Shown one piece after another: positions 50,399 through 58,743 of a DNA stretch of 64,000 nucleotides; the stretch's first letter is position 1, and every line of letters starts with the position of its first letter. The notes below the pieces were generated by a model, which saw nothing but the letters and a program-made list of their open reading frames with translations, did not search any database and was not told the DNA's origin. The stretch is taken from positions 644,979-708,978 of the forward strand of contig CP089931.1 in NCBI GenBank assembly GCA_021307325.1, written 5' to 3'. This DNA comes from Peptoniphilus sp. GNH (lineage in GTDB: Bacteria > Bacillota > Clostridia > Tissierellales > Peptoniphilaceae). The translations under genes and the position numbers were made by a program.

Positions 50399-52780
50399 TT
50401 AAGACCTAAGCTTTCCGCCTAATTGTTCCTCTATATCCGAAAGTATTTTGTCTGTGATTTCCTTTACTTCTTTTTCAACAAGTGTCCTATCTGGGTGTCT
50501 GAATACAATAGAAAATGCCACACTTTTCTTTCCACTTTCTACGTGTTCTCCCTTATAGATATCAAACACATCAAAGCTTTCCACCAATTCTTTACCACAA
50601 GATCTCACTATTTTTTCAATTTCATAAACTTCTAAATCTTCATCTACCACAATCGCATAATCTCTTTTCATGGCTGGATGCTTGGGAAGTTCCTTGAAGG
50701 TATAATTGCTAAAATCGTGCTTTATGATTTTTTCAAAATCTATATCCGCTATTAGACAAGAGGACTTGATTCCATAATTCTTCAATACACTAGGATGCAG
50801 CTCTCCAAAATCTCCAAGAGATTCATCTTCAAAGAAAATTTCTGCACTTCTACCTGGATGTAAGTAAGACTTCTTGCTCCTTTTATAAGTCAAATTCTCA
50901 AGACCGAGACTTCTAAGAGCTAGTTCCAAATCCTCTTTCATTTGATAAAAATCATGGTAGGAATATGTTCCAAGACAAAGTCTTATCTCTTCTTTAGGGA
51001 GCTTTTCTTCTGTTTTTATAAACACATTTCCAAATTCAAACCCTGCAGCCATGGAATTTTTTCTGGCATAATTTCTAGAAAGTATTTCCAGCATTGAAGG
51101 AATTAGAGTCCTTCTCATAATCTTAAATTCTTCACCCAAGGGATTTATAATCTCAACGCAGTTTCTAAGCTCAGAGTCCTCTTCCAATCTCAACTTATTT
51201 AAATCACTTTCACCTATAAAGGAAAAAGACATGTACTCATTGTAGCCAAGTGCCAAAAGCACTCTCTTGATTTTTTCTTGGTAACGCCTTGATTTTGATT
51301 TGCCACCTCTTGTGAGCTTGCCTTCCAAGGGTTTAGGAGTAATCCTGTCAAATCCATAAATTCTTGAAACCTCTTCAATCAAATCCTCTTCTATTGAAAG
51401 ATCTGGCCTAAAATTAGGAATTTGACAAACTACAAGTGGGCCTTCCTCCTTGGCTTTTATTTGTAATCTTTCGAGCAATTTTACAATCTCATCTCCAGAG
51501 ATTTCACATCCCATAAGGTCTTTTGTCTTTTGGATTCTAAGATTTACGACTTTTGACTTCGGGGAATTTTTTCTGACATCGAAAGAAGATTTTGCCACCT
51601 TGCCATAGCCTAATTTTTCAACTAAAGATGCCATCCTATCCACTGCAATTTGTGCATAGTCTTCGCAGACTCCCTTTTCAAATCTAGCAGAAGCTTCAGT
51701 TCTAAGTCCAAGCCTTTTTGAGCTTGCTCTTATGGTATCCTCATCAAAATGAGCTCCCTCTATAAAAATCGCCTTACTTGTGGACTCGACCTCAGTTTCA
51801 AGCCCTCCCATTATGCCGGCAAGACCTATTGTCTTTTCTCCATCAGTTATTAAAATGTCACCCTTGCAAAGATTTCTTTTAATCCCATCAAGAGTTTCAA
51901 ATACTTCGTCCTCTTTTGCATCTTTTACTATAATTTTCTTTGTTTTCAAAGTAACCAAGTCATAAGCGTGCAGAGGTTGACCATACTCAACCATGACTAA
52001 ATTTGTCAAATCGACAATATTGTTTATAGGTCTTATGCCTACACTCATGAGATAATTTTGAATCCACAGAGGTGATTCTTCAATTTTTATATCTTCAATA
52101 ATGCGGCCGTAAAACCTTGAGCATTTATCGCTTTCAACTTCAACTCCATCAAACATATTAGCAATAGGACCTGCTTCTTCTTTTACTTCTATAAGAGGTT
52201 CGTGCAATTTTAAATCAAAAGTTGCAGCAGTCTCTCTTGCCATGCCTATTATTGAAAGGCAATCCGATCTATTAGGTGTGATTTCAATATCGATGACAGC
52301 TTCATCCATATAGAGGGCTTTGAAAACATCAGTTCCCAGTTCTAAGTCTTCATTAAAAATAAAAATGCCGTCCTTGTGTTTTTTGGAAATTACAGATGAA
52401 TCAAATCCCAATTCTTCCAAGGAGCAAAGCATACCATCAGACTCTACGCCTCTTAAATTTCCCTTTTCTATTACTTGTCCCTTAGCAAGTCTTGCTCCTA
52501 CAAGAGCCAAAGCGACCAAGGCTCCCACAAAAATATTTTGTGCCCCAGTCACCACCTGCAAGATTTCTTTTCCTATGTCTATCTTGCAAATTTGCAGCTT
52601 ATCCGCATCTGGATGAGGACTTATTTCTTTTATTTTTCCAACAACCACATTCGACATATCGCCTTTTGCAAAATTTATAGACTCTACATGTGACCCAGTA
52701 TCAGTAATCTTATTGGCAATAGTTTTGGCGTCTAAATTTATATCTACATAATCTTTAAGCCATTTTACAGGTAAAAGCAT
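50399..52780 (-). CDS. pheT: Phenylalanyl-tRNA synthetase beta subunit
   Basis: Large 793-residue subunit. The N-terminal tRNA-binding EMAP-like domain (VVVGKIKEISPHPDADKLQI, VVTGAQNIF), B3/B4 editing domain (DIEITPNRSDCLSIIGMARE), B5 domain, catalytic-like core and C-terminal FDX-ACB domain (ELPKHPAMKRDYAIVVDE, SIVFRHPDRTL) are in the usual order and complete. Nine bases separate it from pheS. Confidence 0.97.
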   Translation of the reverse strand: MLLPVKWLKDYVDINLDAKTIANKITDTGSHVESINFAKGDMSNVVVGKIKEISPHPDADKLQICKIDIGKEILQVVTGAQNIFVGALVALALVGARLAKGQVIEKGNLRGVESDGMLCSLEELGFDSSVISKKHKDGIFIFNEDLELGTDVFKALYMDEAVIDIEITPNRSDCLSIIGMARETAATFDLKLHEPLIEVKEEAGPIANMFDGVEVESDKCSRFYGRIIEDIKIEESPLWIQNYLMSVGIRPINNIVDLTNLVMVEYGQPLHAYDLVTLKTKKIIVKDAKEDEVFETLDGIKRNLCKGDILITDGEKTIGLAGIMGGLETEVESTSKAIFIEGAHFDEDTIRASSKRLGLRTEASARFEKGVCEDYAQIAVDRMASLVEKLGYGKVAKSSFDVRKNSPKSKVVNLRIQKTKDLMGCEISGDEIVKLLERLQIKAKEEGPLVVCQIPNFRPDLSIEEDLIEEVSRIYGFDRITPKPLEGKLTRGGKSKSRRYQEKIKRVLLALGYNEYMSFSFIGESDLNKLRLEEDSELRNCVEIINPLGEEFKIMRRTLIPSMLEILSRNYARKNSMAAGFEFGNVFIKTEEKLPKEEIRLCLGTYSYHDFYQMKEDLELALRSLGLENLTYKRSKKSYLHPGRSAEIFFEDESLGDFGELHPSVLKNYGIKSSCLIADIDFEKIIKHDFSNYTFKELPKHPAMKRDYAIVVDEDLEVYEIEKIVRSCGKELVESFDVFDIYKGEHVESGKKSVAFSIVFRHPDRTLVEKEVKEITDKILSDIEEQLGGKLRS

Positions 52781-52789
52781 ATATCCTCC

Positions 52790-53812
52790 TTAGAATTGAT
52801 TTAAAAATCTTTCATCATTTTCAAACAAGTATCTGATGTCTGTGACCTTGTGTTTAACCATGGCTATCCTATCAATCCCCATTCCAAAAGCAAATCCAGA
52901 ATACTTTTCAGGATCAATACCACAATTTCTCAGCACATTAGGATGCACCATGCCACATCCTAAAAGCTCCATGCTCCAGCCCGTTCCGCCACAAGCAGGG
53001 CATCCCTTGCCATGACATTCTAAGCAAGTCACATCGACTTCCGCTGAAGGCTCTGTAAATGGAAAGTAGTGAGGTCTAAATCTACACTTCATATCTTCTC
53101 CGAAAAATTCTTTAATGAAAACATTTAAAGTTTCAAACAAATTTGCCATGCTCACATGCTCGTCTACAACTAGTCCTTCCAATTGATGAAACATAGGAGA
53201 GTGAGTAGCATCAACTTCATCAGACCTAAAAACTCTACCTGAGCAAACCATCCTTATAGGAGCTCCATGCTCTTTCATTGCTCTTATTTGCACAGGCGAA
53301 GTTTGAGTTCTCAAAACTGTATCCTCGTCAATGTAAAATGTATCGGAAAGTTCTCTAGATGGATGGTTCTTGGGCGCATTCAAAAGATCGAAATTATTCA
53401 TAACAGACTCAACTTCTGGTCCAGAATAAACCGTAAAGCCCATCTCTACAAACAAATCTTCAAGATCCTCCAAGGTCTTTACAAGAGGAGATCTGTGACC
53501 CAACTTCAAGGTCTTTTTGTTTAATGTAATATCTATTTTCTCATCAGCCAATTTTTTTTCGAGTTCAAGTTGTCTTATCTTGGATAGTCTTTCTTCCAAG
53601 CCAGACTCAATTTTTTGTCTCACTTCGTTTGAAAGTTTGCCCATGATGGGTTTTTCTTCTTTGGAAAGTTTTCCCATTTCTCTTAAAAGCATGCTAAGTT
53701 CAGCTTTTTTCCCAAGAAATTTAATTCTAATATCTTCTATTGTGCTTGTATCTTTGGCAGCAGCAATTTTTTCTAATGCCAACTTTTCTATTTGTAGAAG
53801 TTTGTCCTTCAA
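52790..53812 (-). CDS. pheS: Phenylalanyl-tRNA synthetase alpha subunit
   Basis: Catalytic class II subunit of 340 residues. A coiled-coil N-terminus is followed by HPSRELSDTFYID, VCSGRVFRSDEVDATHSPMF (motif 2), a zinc-knuckle-like CLECHGKGCPACGGTGW and motif 3 GFAFGMGIDRIAMV. Translation starts at TTG (53812), nine bases after AGGAGG. No T-box leader is present upstream, unlike many Firmicutes. Confidence 0.96.
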   Translation of the reverse strand: MKDKLLQIEKLALEKIAAAKDTSTIEDIRIKFLGKKAELSMLLREMGKLSKEEKPIMGKLSNEVRQKIESGLEERLSKIRQLELEKKLADEKIDITLNKKTLKLGHRSPLVKTLEDLEDLFVEMGFTVYSGPEVESVMNNFDLLNAPKNHPSRELSDTFYIDEDTVLRTQTSPVQIRAMKEHGAPIRMVCSGRVFRSDEVDATHSPMFHQLEGLVVDEHVSMANLFETLNVFIKEFFGEDMKCRFRPHYFPFTEPSAEVDVTCLECHGKGCPACGGTGWSMELLGCGMVHPNVLRNCGIDPEKYSGFAFGMGIDRIAMVKHKVTDIRYLFENDERFLNQF

Positions 53813-53844
53813 AACCCCATACCTCCTAAAGTTTTTATTTTTAA

Positions 53845-53873
53845 ATTATATCATTAATGTGGCTAAGATACAA
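53845..53873 (-). promoter_or_regulatory. Promoter of the pheST operon
   Basis: Minus strand: TTGTAT (53868-53873), 17 bases, TATAAT (53845-53850), about 33 bases before pheS. Confidence 0.75.
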
Positions 53874-53919
53874 AGTTGCAAGCTTTTTCTAAAGTGAAAT
53901 CATCTTATTTTTAAATTGC

Positions 53920-53948
53920 TTGAAAAAATTTTAAAGCTATGATATTAT
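53920..53948 (+). promoter_or_regulatory. Promoter of tRNA-Cys
   Basis: TTGAAA (53920-53925), 17 bases, TATTAT (53943-53948), nine bases before the tRNA. Divergent from the pheST promoter. Confidence 0.75.
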
Positions 53949-53957
53949 GTACGAAGC

Positions 53958-54031
53958 GGCGACATAGCCAAGTGGTAAGGCACAGGTCTGCAACACCTTT
54001 ATCACCGGTTCAAATCCGGTTGTCGCCTCCA
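53958..54031 (+). tRNA. tRNA-Cys (anticodon GCA)
   Basis: Acceptor GGCGACA pairs with TGTCGCC. The anticodon arm AGGT-CTGCAAC-ACCT gives GCA; the T-arm is CCGGTTCAAATCCGG; U73 and an encoded CCA end follow. Confidence 0.96.
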
Positions 54032-54034
54032 TAT

Positions 54035-54060
54035 AACCGAGCATGACTCGGTTTTTTTAT
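54035..54060 (+). terminator. Terminator after tRNA-Cys
   Basis: AACCGAG-CATGA-CTCGGTT followed by TTTTT. Confidence 0.9.
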
Positions 54061-54227
54061 TGCAAAAATTCTTTGAGCTTATCTTTAAAGAATTTTTGCA
54101 AATTCTTTAAGCAAATAAGAAGAAGATTTCTTTCTTGAAATTTTATAAAGTATTTTCACAAAAATCTTTCTCTTTCCTTTTCTTAGCTAATTATCTGATT
54201 TTGATTCTTCTTTTTCAACAAACTATT

Positions 54228-54236
54228 TGCTATAAT
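54228..54236 (+). promoter_or_regulatory. Extended -10 promoter of the DUF4364 gene
   Basis: TGCTATAAT (TGnTATAAT) begins 24 bases before the ATG at 54252, giving a very short leader. Confidence 0.5.
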
Positions 54237-54251
54237 GATAGTGGTGATATT

Positions 54252-54758
54252 ATGTTTGAAAATGATACGCAACTTGCAAAAAGCAAGCTCTTAATTTTAT
54301 ATTTGATTAATTTAGGAGAAGGCATATTTGATAGATTAAGACTTACCGACTTTCTTTTAAGAGGTGAGTATCTCAACTATTTTTTGATTTTTCAATATTT
54401 AGATGAGCTTTTAAAAGCAAAACTCATAGACAAAACTGGGAATGAATTTTTTTTCTTAACACAAGAAGGTTCCCAAACTCTAGAACTTTTTACTACTAAA
54501 CTAGATGAAGATTTGCTTACAAAAATAAAAGAAGATTTTAAAAGTTATGACTTCGAAAAAAGCATAGGCATCACTTCTCAGTCCAAGGTCAAACTCAATA
54601 ATGACAGAGCTGATTTGAAGTTGATACTCATAAAAGATGGCAAGTGCATCTTTAGTTTAGAGTTTTCTTGTCCTAGTGAAAAGGCCATCCAGCTTTCGAA
54701 GGATTGGGAGAAGAATTACAGCCTTTTATACGATAAGTTCATGGATATTTTAAATTAA
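54252..54758 (+). CDS. DUF4364 family protein
   Basis: The 168-residue protein has a winged-helix-like N-terminus (AKSKLLILYLINLGEGIFDR, FLIFQYLDELLKAKLI, FFFLTQEGSQTLELF), similar to DUF4364 proteins of Clostridia, which may be DNA-binding regulators; no target is known. The frame opens earlier at 54135, but that extension is hydrophobic, covers the promoter and lacks a ribosome-binding site, so I start at the ATG at 54252. It stands alone between a tRNA and a convergent gene. Confidence 0.75.
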   Translation: MFENDTQLAKSKLLILYLINLGEGIFDRLRLTDFLLRGEYLNYFLIFQYLDELLKAKLIDKTGNEFFFLTQEGSQTLELFTTKLDEDLLTKIKEDFKSYDFEKSIGITSQSKVKLNNDRADLKLILIKDGKCIFSLEFSCPSEKAIQLSKDWEKNYSLLYDKFMDILN

Positions 54759-54815
54759 AAAGACCATCTATATCTTTCCAATTGCTTGGTATTGATTATA
54801 GATGGTCTTTTTTTA
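54757..54815. terminator. Bidirectional terminator
   Basis: AAAAGACCATCTATA pairs with TATAGATGGTCTTTTTTT between the convergent DUF4364 and CoA-transferase genes. Confidence 0.85.
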
Positions 54816-54817
54816 TT

Positions 54818-56155
54818 TTATCTCTTGTTGGAATTTCTCCACATATTCATTTTTTGTGCTTCTTTTATAAGTTCATCTCTAAATTCAGGAGCAGCCAAGT
54901 TTATTATTCCTTCTGCTCTTTCCCAAGCTGATTTACCCTTGGTGTTAAAGATTCCATATTCTGTTACGATATATTGAGTATTAGGTCTTGTACAAGTTAC
55001 GATTGTACCTTGATCAAATACTGGGACTATTCTAGAAATTTCTTTTCCTGCTTTTTTATCAAAATATTTTGATGTTATACATATAAAGGTCTTGCCACCA
55101 TTTGATTCATAAGCGCCGATTACAAAATCCAATTGTCCACCAGCACCAGAAATATGTCTTGTTCCACTTGATTCAGAAGAAATTTCTCCCCATAAATTTA
55201 CATTTACAGCAGAATTTATAGACATGAATTTATCCAAGGCAGCAACTTGTTTGCTTCCATTGATATAAGAAACTGGTACAGCCATCATTTCTGGGTTGTC
55301 GTCAATATAATCATACATTTCTTGAGAACCTAGAGCAAAGGCAAAAGCTTGTCTACCCTTATCGATGTTTTTTCTAAGTCCTGTTACCTTGCCACGCTTT
55401 GCCATGTCGACAAAGGCATCCACATACATTTCAGTATGCACGCCCAAATCTTTTAAGTCTGAATCGGCTATAACTGCTCCTATTGCATTTGGTGTTGCTC
55501 CGATACCAAGTTGCAAGCAAGAGCCATCAGATATTTCATCTACTACATATTTAGCAATTTTAAGGTCTGTTTCTGTGAAAGAACCCTTTCCCACGGTTGG
55601 AATTTCAAAATCTGCCTCTACCAAATAGTCAACTTCTGATATGTGAATATCAGTTTCAAATCCACCAAGGGCTCTTGGAATATTTTTATTTACTTCCAAA
55701 ACTATTACATCTGCCACATCAAAGATTGCTCTTAGGTGAGAAGCTGTCATTCCAAAATTGAAATATCCATGCTTATCCATTCTTGTTACTGGAATAATTG
55801 CCATGTCGATGTGTTTTACATTTTCTCTGTAATATCTTGGAAGTTCTGAGTATCTAATCGGGGCATAAAAAAGTCCATGACCGACCTTGGCTCTTTCATA
55901 TCCTAGAGTGTGCCATGAATTCCATGTGAAAACTTGTCCCTCAGGATCTGCATCAAATATCTTAGGTTTTCTTACTGCGATTGAGCCGTAGACAATGACA
56001 TCTTTTAACTCGTCTACCCTCTTTGCAAGTTCAGCTTCTACTGCAACGGAAAAGTTAACCCCAAAACCAAGATCAATCTTGTAGCCGTCTTTTACCAGAG
56101 ATGCCGCTTTTTTTGCTGTGATCAACTTCTGCTCATACTCTCTTGAATAATCCAT
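54818..56155 (-). CDS. Acetyl-CoA hydrolase/transferase family CoA-transferase, probably butyryl-CoA:acetate
   Basis: The 445-residue protein is a family I CoA-transferase of the acetyl-CoA hydrolase/4-hydroxybutyrate CoA-transferase type. Visible motifs: GSIAVRKPKIF, HGYFNFGMTASHLRAI, LQLGIGATPNAIG, LGVHTEMYVD with the likely catalytic glutamate, and SGAGGQLDFVIGAYES. In a butyrate-forming anaerobe this would release butyrate while making acetyl-CoA. Acetate, propionate or 4-hydroxybutyrate specificity cannot be separated by eye. It is 16 bases after the copper ATPase gene. Confidence 0.85.
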   Translation of the reverse strand: MDYSREYEQKLITAKKAASLVKDGYKIDLGFGVNFSVAVEAELAKRVDELKDVIVYGSIAVRKPKIFDADPEGQVFTWNSWHTLGYERAKVGHGLFYAPIRYSELPRYYRENVKHIDMAIIPVTRMDKHGYFNFGMTASHLRAIFDVADVIVLEVNKNIPRALGGFETDIHISEVDYLVEADFEIPTVGKGSFTETDLKIAKYVVDEISDGSCLQLGIGATPNAIGAVIADSDLKDLGVHTEMYVDAFVDMAKRGKVTGLRKNIDKGRQAFAFALGSQEMYDYIDDNPEMMAVPVSYINGSKQVAALDKFMSINSAVNVNLWGEISSESSGTRHISGAGGQLDFVIGAYESNGGKTFICITSKYFDKKAGKEISRIVPVFDQGTIVTCTRPNTQYIVTEYGIFNTKGKSAWERAEGIINLAAPEFRDELIKEAQKMNMWRNSNKR

Positions 56156-56171
56156 ATCTATTCCCCCTATA

Positions 56172-58688
56172 TTATTTATGCTTTATGCTTACTACCTTAT
56201 AACCAGCTTTCTCAACACAGCCTTTCAAATCTTGATCAGCTACATCTTTTTCCAGATTAATTTTTGCAATTTTACTTTCCAAATCGACCTTTGCCTTGAC
56301 ACCGTCCATGGCATTTAGTGCTTCTTCCACATGTGCCTTGCACATTTTACAAGTCATTCCTTCAATTTCAATAACTAAATCTGGTTTTTTCAATCCGAAC
56401 ATTTCTTTATCAACTCCCTCTGTAAAAATTTTTCTAGGCTTAAATCTCGCCAATCTCAAAGCATTTCCAACGACAAATAGTGAAGAAAATGACATCGCAA
56501 AAGAGGCAATCATCGGGTTTAACCTCAAGCCATTACCTATTTTATAAAAAACTCCTGCTGCTATGGGTATAGCAAAAATATTGTATATAAAGGCCCAAAA
56601 TAAGTTTTCTTTGATATTCTTTATAGTCGCCTTGGACAAGTCTATGGCATTTAATAAGTCTACAAGAGAATTTTTCATAAGCACCAAATCGGCAGATTCG
56701 ATTGCCACATCAGTCCCTGCTCCAACTGCCACTCCAACATCTGCCCTAGCCAAAGCAGGAGCATCATTTATACCGTCTCCTACCATGGTTACGACTTTGC
56801 CTTTTTCCATAAAAGCCTTTACAATTTTTTCCTTGTCTTGGGGCAAGACTTCTGCCTTATAATCTATTCCAAGGCCCTTGGCAACTATTGAAGCCGTCTT
56901 TTCATTGTCTCCTGTCAACATGACAACACTTATATTTTCTTTTTTTAAAGCGTCGATTGCCTGCTTGGAATCCGGCTTTATCTGATCGGAAATTCCAACA
57001 AGGCCTATTACACTTTTATCATCTGAAATATAAATTGGTGTTAGACCTATTTTCGCCATATCATCTGCATCTTTTACAGCCTTTGAAGTATCAATCCCAT
57101 TGTCACTCATAAACTTTAGATTGCCCGCTGCGAAAGTCCCCTTTTCTGTAAGAGCTGCAACTCCAAGTCCATCAAAATTATTGAAGTCATCTATATCTAA
57201 AACTTCAGCATCATTTTCTTTCGCAAACTCAACTATGGCTTGACCGAGAGGGTGCTGACTTCTAATTTCAAGACTAAGAGCTATGTCCAATAAATCTTTT
57301 TTAATTATATCATAGGATGAAATCATTTTCACAGAGGGTTTTCCTTCTGTTATTGTTCCAGTTTTGTCTAAAAGGACAACTTCGCTCTTGGATAGGACTT
57401 CCAAAGCTTCAGCAGATTTGAAAAGCGTTGCATTTCTCGCTCCCTTTCCCGTCGCAACCATAATAGCAACTGGCGTTGCAAGTCCAAGGGCGCAAGGACA
57501 AGAAATAACAAGCACAGATATGGCAAAGCCAAAAGCAAATTCCGTTCCCAATTTGCCTATGAAATACCAATAGATAAAAGTCAAAATAGCTATTGTTATG
57601 ACTGTCGGCACAAATATAGCCGCTACCTTATCTGCAAAGCTAGAAATTGGCGCCTTGGTTGCATTTGCATTTTCAACAAGGCGAATTATTTTAGCTATCG
57701 ATGTATCCTCTCCTACCAAGTTTGCTCTAAGGGTAAAATAAGTTCCCCTATTGCTCGTTGCAGCAAAAACTTTATCTCCTTTATCTTTCTCAACAGGAAT
57801 TGATTCACCTGTAAGAGCCGACTCATCTATATAAGTTTTGCCTTCTAAAATTTCGCCATCAACTGGTATATTTTCTCCGGGTCTTACAGCCACAATATCG
57901 CCCACCTTTACATCGGCAATTGCAACTTCCTCCTCTTTGCCAGCTCTTATAATCCTACAAACTGTTGGAGTCAAATTCATCAGTTCTGATATAGCCTTGG
58001 ATGTGCGTTTTTTGGCTCCAGCTTCTAAATATTTTCCCAACGTTATTAGGGTTAAAATCATACCAGCGGATTCAAAATAAATATCATCTGCGTAAATGGC
58101 AACTAGACCCATGTCTTCTATTACAAGCCCCCAAGCAATTCTATAAAGGGCAAAAATTCCATATATGTAAGAGGACAAGGAACCTATTGCAACAAGTGAA
58201 TCCATGTTGGGCATACCTTTTTTCAAGGCCTTAAACCCTGAAATGAAAAATTTTCTATTTATAAATAAGACGGGACTTACTAAAATTAATTGAGTAATTG
58301 TAGTGATTAATGAATTTCTAAGTCCCATAAAAAACCATGGCGCAGGTAGGCCCATCATAGGACCCATGCAAATATAAAATTCAAAAATCATAAAAAAAGC
58401 AGACATAAGCAATCTCTTTTTCATGCCATCCATTTCTTCTTGATAGATATCCCTATCATCTTCTACTTTTTTCTTATCTCCCTTTAAAGATGCTCCGTAT
58501 CCTGCAGAGCCTACCGCATTTTCTATATCCTTGCTTGTAAGTTTTTTATCGTCATATTCGACCCAAAGAGTGTTTTGCAAAAGATTTACATTACAAGAAG
58601 TCACTCCATCTAGTTTTTTTACTGCCTTTTCAACAGCATTTTGACAAGCCGAGCAAGTCATCCCCTTTATATTAAAAATATTTCTCAT
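56172..58688 (-). CDS. copA: Copper-exporting P1B-type ATPase with N- and C-terminal metal-binding domains
   Basis: Heavy-metal transporting ATPase of 838 residues. An N-terminal HMA domain with GMTCSACQ is followed by eight membrane helices, the metal-site motif SCPCALGLATPVA, the phosphorylation site LLDKTGTITEGKP, the HP motif SQHPLGQAIVEFA, and GDGINDAPALARADVGVA. A second HMA domain with GMTCKMCKAHVEEAL sits at the extreme C-terminus, an unusual place. CPC and the other motifs point to Cu(I). No copper-sensing regulator or chaperone gene is adjacent. Confidence 0.93.
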   Translation of the reverse strand: MRNIFNIKGMTCSACQNAVEKAVKKLDGVTSCNVNLLQNTLWVEYDDKKLTSKDIENAVGSAGYGASLKGDKKKVEDDRDIYQEEMDGMKKRLLMSAFFMIFEFYICMGPMMGLPAPWFFMGLRNSLITTITQLILVSPVLFINRKFFISGFKALKKGMPNMDSLVAIGSLSSYIYGIFALYRIAWGLVIEDMGLVAIYADDIYFESAGMILTLITLGKYLEAGAKKRTSKAISELMNLTPTVCRIIRAGKEEEVAIADVKVGDIVAVRPGENIPVDGEILEGKTYIDESALTGESIPVEKDKGDKVFAATSNRGTYFTLRANLVGEDTSIAKIIRLVENANATKAPISSFADKVAAIFVPTVITIAILTFIYWYFIGKLGTEFAFGFAISVLVISCPCALGLATPVAIMVATGKGARNATLFKSAEALEVLSKSEVVLLDKTGTITEGKPSVKMISSYDIIKKDLLDIALSLEIRSQHPLGQAIVEFAKENDAEVLDIDDFNNFDGLGVAALTEKGTFAAGNLKFMSDNGIDTSKAVKDADDMAKIGLTPIYISDDKSVIGLVGISDQIKPDSKQAIDALKKENISVVMLTGDNEKTASIVAKGLGIDYKAEVLPQDKEKIVKAFMEKGKVVTMVGDGINDAPALARADVGVAVGAGTDVAIESADLVLMKNSLVDLLNAIDLSKATIKNIKENLFWAFIYNIFAIPIAAGVFYKIGNGLRLNPMIASFAMSFSSLFVVGNALRLARFKPRKIFTEGVDKEMFGLKKPDLVIEIEGMTCKMCKAHVEEALNAMDGVKAKVDLESKIAKINLEKDVADQDLKGCVEKAGYKVVSIKHK

Positions 58689-58743
58689 TTAATCACCCAT
58701 TTAATTTTACCACAAAAACTCTTTAATACACATTTACACTTTT

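Noticed and set aside
53813-53957. T-box leader upstream of pheS; a three-codon frame ATG GGG TTT TGA overlapping the pheS TTG
   Set aside because: No T-box sequence or specifier hairpin is present, and the mini frame starts only one base after the Shine-Dalgarno, too close to be initiated. The phenylalanine codon is probably chance.
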